22,009 nucleotides of DNA, taken from the NCBI GenBank assembly GCA_002421995.1, contig DISP01000186.1, forward strand, positions 1 to 22,009, written 5' to 3'. This document shows, one piece after another, positions 6,730-13,787 of this stretch. A program made the position numbers and the translations under genes. The stretch's first letter is position 1. Each line of letters starts with the position of its first letter. The DNA is from Bacteroidales bacterium UBA6207. GTDB taxonomy: Bacteria > Bacteroidota > Bacteroidia > Bacteroidales > F082. The notes beneath the pieces were generated by a model. It was given only the letters and a program-made list of their open reading frames with translations. It was not told the DNA's origin and made no database searches.

Positions 6730-8166
6730 TTATTTCTTCCAGAACGACATGGAGAGCAGAAGAACCAACGGATATATTTCGAGCCTGCCAAGCAGCATTG
6801 CCAACGAAAGTATTGTTTTGGAAAGTGCGGGCAGGTGCGCAAAATTCGAAACCGGTCCGATTGTTCCAAATCCCGGGCCGATTCCTCCCATGGCTGTTGC
6901 CACTCCGCTTGTCGAAGAAATCAGATCAACTCCGGTTATAACCAGCAAAACACTACCAATAACAAACACAAGCAAATACCAGTAAATATATGAGATTACA
7001 GCATTCCCGTCAGCTTGACTGATTGTTTTGTTGTTCATTTTCAGCACATAAACTGCGTTTGGATGCAGTTGCGAGCGCATATAGTTTTTTATTGATTTGA
7101 GTGCAAGCAGGTGTCTTGCCATTTTTATACCACCTGCTGTTGACCCGGTGCTGCCACCTGCAAAGAGCAGAATAAAGATTGCCAGCGATGCCGATCCGGG
7201 CCATAACAGATAATCATCCGAGGCAAAACCGGTGCATGTTACAATGGATGAAACCTGAAAAAACGCATCCCTGAACGACTTCTCGATACCACGGTCGGTT
7301 CGTAAGATCAGAACAACGGTGATGAAAAGTGTGGAATATAGTATGGTTGAAAGGTAGAATTTCAGTTCATCATTTTGCTTGACCTTGTTGAATTGCCGGT
7401 GCAAAATATAGTAATGAACAATGAAATTTGTTCCTCCAAGGATCATAAATACTGAGATAACATATTGTATATAAGGCGAATAGTCAATGATGCTTGTGTT
7501 TTTGGGTGAAAAACCTCCGGTTGCCACAGTACCAAAGGTGTGGCAAACACTCTCGAAAAGGTTCATATCACCCAACAAAAGCAATGTGATCTCGCCAACT
7601 GTTAGCATCAGATAGATGATCAAAAGCCTGAAGCCTACCGATCTTATGCGGGGATGTATCTTTTCTCTTACCGACGACTCCAGCGAGAAGACGGTGTAGT
7701 TATTCATCTTCGCGCTTGGCATGATGATGATCACCAGTAGAATGATGCCAATGCCACCGATCCAGTGCGTAAGGCTTCTCCAAAATAAAATTGACTTTGG
7801 CAGTGCTTCGATGTCTGACAAAATGGACGACCCGGTGGTGGTGAAGCCTGAGACCGATTCAAACCAGGCATCAATGAGCGATGGAATCGAACCCGAAATG
7901 AGGTACGGCATCGCGCCAATCCCCGACATCACAAACCATGCAATCGTAACAGTAAGATAAGCTTCTTTTTTCTTAAACTGTGTAGGTTCTTTTGTTTGTG
8001 TGACACTGCGCAGCCACAAGTGCATGCCAAGGTTAAACAAGGCGGGCAAAGTAAATGGCAGTAGCGCTTCGTGGTAATAAAATGCAAGTACCAGGTTGGC
8101 GGTCATAGCGATAAACAGTATGAGCGTCAGCCTGCTAAGCAATCGTAAAAGGCTGTCAAATTTCAC
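6730..8166 (-). CDS. trkH: TrkH/KtrB-family potassium uptake protein, pore subunit
   Basis: A 478-residue polytopic inner-membrane protein with the four-fold M1-P-M2 architecture of SKT potassium transporters. All four selectivity-filter loops are visible: FTTTGSS (108-114), VATGGFS (214-220), TCTGFA (310-315) and AMGGIGPG (425-432). The intramembrane loop GGSTGSTAGGIK (337-348) and the C-terminal GRLEIYP (460-466) are also typical of TrkH. It would import K+ together with a TrkA/KtrA-type RCK partner, which is not in this window. The start is GTG at 8166, because no ATG precedes the first membrane helix. A TAnnTTTG box ends only 4 bp before this GTG, so the transcript may be leaderless or start very close to it. 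Confidence 0.92.
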   Translation of the reverse strand: MKFDSLLRLLSRLTLILFIAMTANLVLAFYYHEALLPFTLPALFNLGMHLWLRSVTQTKEPTQFKKKEAYLTVTIAWFVMSGIGAMPYLISGSIPSLIDAWFESVSGFTTTGSSILSDIEALPKSILFWRSLTHWIGGIGIILLVIIIMPSAKMNNYTVFSLESSVREKIHPRIRSVGFRLLIIYLMLTVGEITLLLLGDMNLFESVCHTFGTVATGGFSPKNTSIIDYSPYIQYVISVFMILGGTNFIVHYYILHRQFNKVKQNDELKFYLSTILYSTLFITVVLILRTDRGIEKSFRDAFFQVSSIVTCTGFASDDYLLWPGSASLAIFILLFAGGSTGSTAGGIKMARHLLALKSIKNYMRSQLHPNAVYVLKMNNKTISQADGNAVISYIYWYLLVFVIGSVLLVITGVDLISSTSGVATAMGGIGPGFGTIGPVSNFAHLPALSKTILSLAMLLGRLEIYPLVLLLSMSFWKK

Positions 8167-8170
8167 GACG

Positions 8171-8178
8171 CAAAAGTA
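8171..8178 (-). promoter_or_regulatory. Candidate -7 box TACTTTTG abutting the trkH start
   Basis: The box ends 4 bp before the GTG, which would place transcription initiation at or next to the start codon. No TTG is found 17-23 bp upstream, so this rests on the -7 box alone. Confidence 0.35.
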
Positions 8179-8273
8179 ATCACGTCTTTTAATAATTGCT
8201 CTGCCTGCAGAAAATAATTTTCCAAACCGAGTAAATTTTCCGGCTGGAAAATAATTTGCTGAAAAAGAACGGA

Positions 8274-9065
8274 TTAACTATGATTATTTCTTTGGCGCAA
8301 AGCCTCGAAAACCATGATGGCTGTAGTTACAGAAACGTTGAGCGAATCGGCAATACCCTTCATCGGGATGATGATGTTTTGGTTCGAAGCTTCTAACCAT
8401 TGCTGCGAAAGACCGGTGGCCTCGGTTCCCATTACCAGGGCTGTGGAGGGACGCAGATCAACATCCAGATAATCTTTGCTGGCTGTGAGGGCGGTGCAAA
8501 AAATTTGTATATCATTCTTTTTGAGCCATTTGATACATTCCTGGCTGCTTGTTGCAACCAATTGTTGAGAGAATACGCATCCAAGGCTCGACCGTATTAC
8601 ATTGGGATTGTACAAATCTGTAGCCGGATCACAAACTATCACTGCATCCACTCCGGCTGCATCGGTGGTGCGCAAAACTGCGCCAAGGTTTCCGGGTTTC
8701 TCAACGCCTTCGAGCACAACCACCAGGGCTTTTGCAGGAAGTTGTACAGCATCTAACTGAAGTGTTTTTGGCTTGAACAAAGCGTAGAGTCCGTCCGAAC
8801 CTTCGCGATAGGCTATATGCTCAAATATTTCGCGGCTTACTTGCTCTTTTTCGCAATCCTGATTGATAAGTTTTTTTAATTCAACCAGCAAATCACCAGC
8901 AAGTTCTTCGCAATAAAAGAAGGAGTGGGCTTGCCACTTAGATAGCAAAGCCCGCTCAATTTCGCGCATTCCTTCAACCGGAACAAGATTCTGACTTTTA
9001 CGTTCACTGCTTTTTTGCAGCCGTATCAGGTTCTTGATCTTTGGGTTTGATTTGCTGGTAATCAT
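8274..9065 (-). CDS. TrmH/SpoU family RNA 2'-O-methyltransferase
   Basis: A 263-residue protein. Residues ~1-100 are the substrate-binding (L30e-like) N-terminal domain, with NPKIKNLIRLQKS and VPVEGMREIERAL. The C-terminal SPOUT domain has all three knot motifs: motif 1 EKPGNLGAVLRTTDAAG (122-138), with Asn126 and Arg132 expected in catalysis; motif 2 VMGTEATGLS (211-220); motif 3 IPMKGIADSLNVSVTTAI (233-250). It transfers a methyl group from S-adenosylmethionine to a ribose 2'-OH in rRNA or tRNA; the target base cannot be read from the sequence. The ATG at 9065 lies 6 nt after the stop of the upstream saccharopine-dehydrogenase-like gene, so the two form an operon. Confidence 0.9.
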   Translation of the reverse strand: MITSKSNPKIKNLIRLQKSSERKSQNLVPVEGMREIERALLSKWQAHSFFYCEELAGDLLVELKKLINQDCEKEQVSREIFEHIAYREGSDGLYALFKPKTLQLDAVQLPAKALVVVLEGVEKPGNLGAVLRTTDAAGVDAVIVCDPATDLYNPNVIRSSLGCVFSQQLVATSSQECIKWLKKNDIQIFCTALTASKDYLDVDLRPSTALVMGTEATGLSQQWLEASNQNIIIPMKGIADSLNVSVTTAIMVFEALRQRNNHS

Positions 9066-9071
9066 TCTTGA

Positions 9072-10217
9072 TCAATGCATTAAAATCGTTTTTTTGTAAT
9101 TGATTCCGCGTTGTGACTGATCGTTCAGCATAAATTGTACGATTGTTTCATCTTTCCCTAAAAACTCAGGCATGTGTATCCCGGGTTTATCGAGCAATCC
9201 TTGATGGATCATCCTTAAAGCCGAAGTGGCAGCATAGCCTGTTGTTCTTGCCATCGAATGTATTCCGCCGCTCATATCGGGCTTGTCAAACAAATCAAAA
9301 CTGATGGTTGATTTTTGTTTGTTTGCTGTTGTTCCCTGCGCCTCAATGCGCATCACGGTCAGGTCTGCCTCGCCATCATTTAGTTTCCATTGATCAAACA
9401 GCATTGTTTTTGTAAAGTCAAGTGGTACAATATTTTGCTGATGTATGCTGATTGCTTCTTCACTAAAAAATCCACTTTTTTTCAAAGCTTTTATCAAATC
9501 AATATGGCCGGGATAGCGCAACGTTTTTTCGGCCATGAAATCGGCTTTCAAGGTATAAACCAAGGATCGCAGTCCATCGCTGTTGAAAGCTTCGAGGGTT
9601 CCGACACCTTCAAAATCAAGAAATTCGGCATCGGACAATGCCTCTTTGATGACGATTTTTCCATTTTCTACAAGACGTGCCGGTCTGGTATATTCCTCAA
9701 TGACGTCGGAGGGTGAAAACACGGCTTTGTATTGCCATGGGAGCTGTCGTAAAACAGGTAAACCGCCAACATAGATCACAAGTCTTTCAATATGATCGAG
9801 CATTGAGGCTGCATAACCGCTTAACAGATGGCTCATTCCGGGTGCAACTCCCATGTCGCAAACAACAGTGCATTGGTGTTTTTTTGCTAATTCATCAAGT
9901 GATAAAGGATCTTCAGGGTAAAAAGCGATGTCAACGATTGGTTTTCCTGTACTTATCAAAGATTTTAATGTGCTAAAACCAATAAATCCGGGCACTGCAT
10001 TTATAAAATAGTCGTGCGATCCGGTAAGCGGAAACCAGGATGACAATTCGCGAAAATCTGCCTGATGGCATTGGATGTTGGTGCCTTCAAATCTGGACAA
10101 ATTTTTACTGCTGATGTCAACAACACTTACTGAAAACTCATCATTGCGCTGGAGATCAAGCGCCATTGGGCGGCCAATCAGGCCGGCACCCAAAACAAGA
10201 ACCCGTTTTTTTAACAT
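9072..10217 (-). CDS. Saccharopine dehydrogenase family oxidoreductase
   Basis: A 381-residue cytoplasmic enzyme. An N-terminal Rossmann motif VLVLGAGLIGRPMA (6-19) binds NAD(P). CDMGVAPGMSHLLSGYA (120-136) and RYPGHID (234-240) are hallmarks of the saccharopine dehydrogenase C-terminal domain family. Members include saccharopine reductase, lysine 6-dehydrogenase and carboxynorspermidine dehydrogenase. Closeness to the lysine-dehydrogenase type is inferred from general architecture only, and the substrate is not decided. The ATG at 10217 is close to a TAATTTTG box (10242-10235). The SpoU methyltransferase gene follows after 6 nt. Confidence 0.82.
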   Translation of the reverse strand: MLKKRVLVLGAGLIGRPMALDLQRNDEFSVSVVDISSKNLSRFEGTNIQCHQADFRELSSWFPLTGSHDYFINAVPGFIGFSTLKSLISTGKPIVDIAFYPEDPLSLDELAKKHQCTVVCDMGVAPGMSHLLSGYAASMLDHIERLVIYVGGLPVLRQLPWQYKAVFSPSDVIEEYTRPARLVENGKIVIKEALSDAEFLDFEGVGTLEAFNSDGLRSLVYTLKADFMAEKTLRYPGHIDLIKALKKSGFFSEEAISIHQQNIVPLDFTKTMLFDQWKLNDGEADLTVMRIEAQGTTANKQKSTISFDLFDKPDMSGGIHSMARTTGYAATSALRMIHQGLLDKPGIHMPEFLGKDETIVQFMLNDQSQRGINYKKTILMH

Positions 10218-10234
10218 AGATTTCTATTTTTCTT

Positions 10235-10242
10235 CAAAATTA
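10235..10242 (-). promoter_or_regulatory. Candidate -7 box TAATTTTG of the saccharopine-dehydrogenase-like gene
   Basis: It lies 17 bp before the ATG, in the 74-bp gap after the EamA gene. There is no TTG at the usual distance upstream. Confidence 0.35.
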
Positions 10243-10291
10243 GTGATTTTACCTTTACTGTTTTAGCAGCTTGTATGGAGTTTTTTTCAGA

Positions 10292-11182
10292 CTACGCCGG
10301 ATTCGTAAATCGTTTCTGTGACAATATTACACCACTGATTACCAATGCCATACCAAGCCATTGTTTTTGATCTGGCATTTCTGAAAGTACCAAAATACTG
10401 AAGATCGCCGTAAAAACCGGAATCAAATTGGTGTATATATTTGATCTGGCGATGCCCAGATTTTTCACCGAGATGGTAAAAAATACAAATGCAAGCGAAC
10501 TGGAAAAAATACCCAGCAATAGGATTGGCATCACTATTTCCGCCTGAAACTGAAATGTTTGTAAACTTTCAAATTCTTTGAATAAGGCAACCGGCACAAA
10601 ATAAAAAATCCCTATGATGTTTTGAATCCAGACAATCGTCAATGCCCTGTATAGCAATGTGAGTTTTTTAAGCACGATGCCATAAACGATGGCCGAAGCC
10701 ACTGCGCCAAACAACATCATGATTCCGGCCGGATCAGCAGTGAGTGAAAGGTCTTTTGTGACAAGCATGATGAGCACACCTGCAAAAGAAACTGCAATGC
10801 CGAAAATATTGAGCTTGCTGAGCTTTTCTTTCAGAAAGATGCGTGCAAAAACGGGTGTAAATACCGGGATTGTGGCGATGATGACTGCGCTGATGGTGGG
10901 TGAAACGCGCTGAAGTCCATGACTTTCGCCCATGAAATAGAGAAACGGATTGAAAAAGGCCGACAACAGAAATACCGGAAGATGTTTTTTTTGAATCCTC
11001 TCGAGCTTGCGCGTGAGCAGTAACAGCAAAAATAAAAACAGGCCTGAAATCAAAAGTCTGGCAACCAGGATAGTGGCCGGTTGCAAAAACGAGAACAGAC
11101 TTTTCATCCAGATGTATGAAATGCCCCAGAGGAGCATGGCTGCCAGCGCTGTAAAATGAGAAGTGCGGAATTGGTTTTGCAT
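10292..11182 (-). CDS. EamA/DMT-family transporter
   Basis: A 296-residue inner-membrane protein made of two EamA repeats, about ten hydrophobic helices in all. The first repeat starts FTALAAMLLWGISYIWMKS and includes VSPTISAVIIATIPVFTPVFA, with ARIFLKEKLSKLN linking to the next helix; the second includes IYTNLIPVFTAIFSILVLSE followed by QWLGMALVISGVILSQKR. The length and the P-x-F-T/A helix ends fit drug/metabolite-type exporters of amino acids or other small molecules, but the substrate cannot be assigned. It has its own promoter and ends 74 nt before the next start on the same strand. Confidence 0.88.
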   Translation of the reverse strand: MQNQFRTSHFTALAAMLLWGISYIWMKSLFSFLQPATILVARLLISGLFLFLLLLLTRKLERIQKKHLPVFLLSAFFNPFLYFMGESHGLQRVSPTISAVIIATIPVFTPVFARIFLKEKLSKLNIFGIAVSFAGVLIMLVTKDLSLTADPAGIMMLFGAVASAIVYGIVLKKLTLLYRALTIVWIQNIIGIFYFVPVALFKEFESLQTFQFQAEIVMPILLLGIFSSSLAFVFFTISVKNLGIARSNIYTNLIPVFTAIFSILVLSEMPDQKQWLGMALVISGVILSQKRFTNPA

Positions 11183-11199
11183 CTGTAGCTTATATGCTG

Positions 11200-11229
11200 C
11201 AAAATTACCCTTTTTGGCTGTGTGGGCAA
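11200..11229 (-). promoter_or_regulatory. Bacteroidota promoter of the EamA gene
   Basis: On the minus strand TTG (11229-11227), 19 bp, TAATTTTG (11207-11200), then the ATG 17 bp further on. It matches both boxes and the usual spacing. Confidence 0.65.
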
Positions 11230-11264
11230 ATATCGCTGCATTGAGACGATGAGGATCGGCAATC

Positions 11265-11297
11265 TTGCTGATTTATTTTGCTGAAATTGTAACTTTT
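11265..11297 (+). promoter_or_regulatory. Weak candidate promoter of the head-GIN gene
   Basis: TTG (11265-11267), 22 bp, TAACTTTT (11290-11297). The last base departs from the TTTG consensus, but position and spacing fit the plus-strand gene starting at 11342. Confidence 0.3.
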
Positions 11298-11341
11298 CCG
11301 ACTTGGCTGCGTCTTTGGTTTATCATTTAATCTTAATCACA

Positions 11342-12076
11342 ATGAGAACACAAAAAACACAAACCGGTTTTTTATTCATTTTGCTGTTTTTGCTGAGTCA
11401 ACTTGCGATATCTTGCACATTTGCGGGTTCATTCGGAGTTAAAGGCAGTGGTGTTAAAAAGACCGAAGCAAGAGAGGTTAGCAATTTTACAGGCCTTGAT
11501 ATAAGCGGTGGCTTTGAGGTTGTTTTGAAACAGGGAAGCACACAATCAGTTGTTATTGAAGCTGATGATAATCTGCTTCGCGATATTATCACCGAGGTAA
11601 GAGGCGGTGAACTGAATATCTACACCCGCGACAATGTGTGGCCACACACTAAAATGAAAGCCTATATCACATTTGTTAAATTAGAGGATATAGATATCAG
11701 CGGAGCCGTGAAAGTGTTCGCTGACGAAAATCTTAGCTTCGATCGCCTTGGAATTGAGGGGAGTGGTGCTTCTGAAATTAACTTTTCAGCTGACGTACGA
11801 AATCTTAAAGCCGACTTCAGCGGTGCATCCAAACTCATTCTTAAAGGCAATGTGAACACTGTTTTTATTGAATGTTCAGGGGCTTCTAAACTGTATCTTG
11901 CTGATTTTAATGCCAATGAAGTTCAGCTCGACCTCAGTGGTGCAAGTTATGCCGAAGTGTCGGCGGCTGAGAAACTTATTGTTGAAGCCAGCGGTGCCTC
12001 TGATGTGAAATACAAAGGGGAGCCAAAAACTTTTACCGTTGACACCAGCGGCGCATCCAAAGTGAGAAAATTGTAA
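11342..12076 (+). CDS. Head-GIN domain (DUF2807) lipoprotein
   Basis: A 244-residue lipoprotein. MRTQKTQTG, a hydrophobic segment and the lipobox LAISC put the lipidated Cys at residue 25. The mature protein is a head-GIN / DUF2807 domain: FTGLDISGGFEVVLKQG, then a run of short beta-helix turns each starting SG(A/G): SGAVKVF, SGASEINFS, SGASKLILKG, SGASKLYL, SGASYAEVS, SGASDVKYKG, SGASKVRKL. The family is common in Bacteroidota and thought to be a surface or periplasmic adhesin/auto-transporter-head-like protein; no enzyme residues are evident. The ATG at 11342 was chosen over an upstream in-frame start at 11303 because it begins right at the signal sequence. A strong terminator follows. Confidence 0.88.
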   Translation: MRTQKTQTGFLFILLFLLSQLAISCTFAGSFGVKGSGVKKTEAREVSNFTGLDISGGFEVVLKQGSTQSVVIEADDNLLRDIITEVRGGELNIYTRDNVWPHTKMKAYITFVKLEDIDISGAVKVFADENLSFDRLGIEGSGASEINFSADVRNLKADFSGASKLILKGNVNTVFIECSGASKLYLADFNANEVQLDLSGASYAEVSAAEKLIVEASGASDVKYKGEPKTFTVDTSGASKVRKL

Positions 12077-12098
12077 TAACAGGTTTGAGGAAGATAAG

Positions 12099-12124
12099 GG
12101 CGGACAAAATGTCCGCCTTTTTTT
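12099..12124 (+). terminator. Rho-independent terminator after the head-GIN gene
   Basis: A 7-bp perfect GC-rich stem GGCGGAC / GTCCGCC with loop AAAAT (12106-12110) is followed by seven T (12118-12124). The stop codon of the convergent DUF3108 gene (12123-12125) lies inside the T tract. The other strand lacks a T run, so the terminator appears one-directional. Confidence 0.9.
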
Positions 12125-12983
12125 ATTTCAACGGATGAAATGATGTAAGTGGATGACCTAAGTTTTCAAAGGTATCCAAATGAATTTTGATAGCCCCGAC
12201 TTTAATTTTTGCCTCGATAAGTACAGGGATTTTGTTTTCATCATCACTCACCCACACCTGTATGTTTTCATTGGCCAAAAACATGGTTCCTGACGCAATG
12301 CGGGCGCTGAACCGCATACAGTCAAAGTTTAATCCATTGGGGGTGCATATTTTCGCTTTTCCGTGATATTCGATCGGAAGATAAGTTATCTTGTTGTCAA
12401 TGAGCATGCTGATCCGGAAAATTTCGCCCTCCTTCATTTGTTTAAAAGCATGCGAGCGGGTCAGGTAGGTCGCCGTAAGCACATCGGTTATATTCCCGGC
12501 AATCACCAAGGTTGTATCAAGATCGGGCTTCTTGCTCTCCTTAGCAAGGATATGAACCTTGTGTTCCTGCGGATAAAAGGTGTAGCTGTTAAATACCTGA
12601 TGGCCACCTTCAAAACTGTTTCTGCGAAATTTCATCGGTTGAAAGGCGTTGTTTGAAGTGAAAACCTCAAATGTGTCCCTTACTTTGTAGAGCCAGTCTA
12701 AATTTGGAACTGAATGTCCTGTACTTAAAAAATGCCAGCCTGAGGCTTCTTTGTTATTTTGTTTACGGGCATGAAAATCCACTGCTCCTGCATTTATCCA
12801 GATAATGCCCCAATTGTACGAAACGGTGTAGTTGAGCTTTTCTCCATCGCCAAAAGCATAGTCACTAACTTTGGATTGAGAAAAAAGCTCAGATGGGCTA
12901 AAAAAAAGTAGGAGGATAAGGAGTTGAAGTGAAAAAAATAACCTGAAGTACCTTTGCATTGCATTCATATTCAGGCATTTCAT
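12123..12983 (-). CDS. DUF3108 domain-containing exported protein
   Basis: About 286 residues from the chosen start. A signal peptide (MQRYFRLFFSLQLLILLLFF, then SPSELFSQ) is followed by FGDGEKLNYTVSYNWGIIWI and NAGAVDF, the opening of the DUF3108 fold. The rest has the family's TDVLTATYLTRS and FRISMLIDNKITYLPIEYHG segments and ends near VPVLIEA-type strands (IPVLIEAKIKVGAIKI). The family is periplasmic, of unknown function. The frame is open back to 13061, but that would overlap the YggS gene. The ATGs at 12983, 12968 and 12959 all lie just before the signal peptide; 12983 is 13 nt after the YggS stop and is my choice. It is therefore probably the second gene of a YggS-DUF3108 operon. Confidence 0.82.
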   Translation of the reverse strand: MKCLNMNAMQRYFRLFFSLQLLILLLFFSPSELFSQSKVSDYAFGDGEKLNYTVSYNWGIIWINAGAVDFHARKQNNKEASGWHFLSTGHSVPNLDWLYKVRDTFEVFTSNNAFQPMKFRRNSFEGGHQVFNSYTFYPQEHKVHILAKESKKPDLDTTLVIAGNITDVLTATYLTRSHAFKQMKEGEIFRISMLIDNKITYLPIEYHGKAKICTPNGLNFDCMRFSARIASGTMFLANENIQVWVSDDENKIPVLIEAKIKVGAIKIHLDTFENLGHPLTSFHPLK

Positions 12984-12996
12984 TATTTTAATTGTA

Positions 12997-13668
12997 TTAA
13001 TGATAAATGCGGACACCAAAAATACTGCTGCCAATTCGTACATTGGTTGAGCCTTCTTCAACAGCTATCTGATAATCGCCCGACATGCCCATCGAAAGCT
13101 CTCTAAAATATTCTTTATCAATAAAATAGCTTGACTTCAACTTGTCGAAAATTCTGCGGAGACTTTTAAACTCTTTTCTGATTTGCTTTTCGTCCTCAGT
13201 AAAAGTTGCCATGCCCATCAATCCGCATATCACCACATTTTCAAAGTGACCAGCCAAAACTGTTTGCACCAGCTCTGTCAATTCTTCCTCGTTCAGACCA
13301 AATTTGGTTTCTTCTTCGGCAATATGAATTTGGAGCAGACATTTGACCGTTCGCTTTACTTTCGAGGCTTCCTTGTTGATTTCGCGAAGCAATTTCAGGC
13401 TGTCAACCGACTCGATGTATTCAACAAAGGGAACAATGTATTTAACCTTATTGGTTTGCAGATGTCCGATCAGATGCCAGCAGATATCGTTAGGCAGTTC
13501 TGCTTGTTTAGCAGTGAGTTCCTGCACTTTGTTCTCACCAAAGTGCCGCTGGCCTGCCTCGTATGCTTCGCGCAGGGCGTCAACTGGCATTGTTTTGGAA
13601 ACGGCAACAAGCCTCACCTCTTCCGGAAGCGTTTCTTTGATGCTGAGCAGGTTTTGTGTGATAGACAT
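12997..13668 (-). CDS. yggS: YggS/PLPBP family pyridoxal-phosphate homeostasis protein
   Basis: A 223-residue single-domain fold-III protein, the usual length. The PLP lysine is Lys25 in VAVSKTMP (21-28). Family motifs follow: FGENKVQE (43-50), HLIGHLQTNK (65-74) and, near the end, SMGMSGDYQIAVEEGST (192-208) with RIGSSIFG (211-218). PLPBP proteins bind pyridoxal phosphate and keep vitamin B6 and amino-acid pools in balance without a known catalytic reaction. A TATTTTTG box lies about 30 bp before the ATG, and the DUF3108 gene follows after 13 nt. Confidence 0.93.
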   Translation of the reverse strand: MSITQNLLSIKETLPEEVRLVAVSKTMPVDALREAYEAGQRHFGENKVQELTAKQAELPNDICWHLIGHLQTNKVKYIVPFVEYIESVDSLKLLREINKEASKVKRTVKCLLQIHIAEEETKFGLNEEELTELVQTVLAGHFENVVICGLMGMATFTEDEKQIRKEFKSLRRIFDKLKSSYFIDKEYFRELSMGMSGDYQIAVEEGSTNVRIGSSIFGVRIYH

Positions 13669-13696
13669 ATTGCTGAATTGTCAATTGACTTGACTG

Positions 13697-13704
13697 CAAA
13701 AATA
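13697..13704 (-). promoter_or_regulatory. Candidate -7 box TATTTTTG of the yggS operon
   Basis: It lies 28 bp before the yggS ATG in the divergent gap with the LTA-synthase-like gene. No TTG is found at 17-23 bp upstream. Confidence 0.4.
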
Positions 13705-13764
13705 GTTAATTATGCCAAGTACACCGATCATAAACGCTTGATTTAGCAGGCTTGTTTAATTGCT

Positions 13765-13772
13765 TAAATTTG
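13765..13772 (+). promoter_or_regulatory. Candidate promoter box TAAATTTG of the LTA-synthase-like gene
   Basis: TAAATTTG is 15 bp before the ATG at 13788, with TTG at 13738-13740 (24 bp upstream, one beyond the usual range). This would give a short leader of roughly 10 nt. Confidence 0.45.
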
Positions 13773-13787
13773 CACACATTTGCCGTT

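Noticed and set aside
8210..8257. Repeated GAAAATAATTT words and the stem ATTTTCC/GGAAAAT near 8235-8252
   Set aside because: They are AT-rich with no T tract after the stem on the minus strand; too weak to call a terminator or mobile-element scar.
11303..11341. A longer start for the head-GIN gene at 11303
   Set aside because: Its extra 13 residues precede a typical lipoprotein signal sequence that starts at 11342.
13183..13746. A 187-codon plus-strand frame
   Set aside because: It lies across the yggS gene on the other strand and shows no domain or signal sequence of its own.
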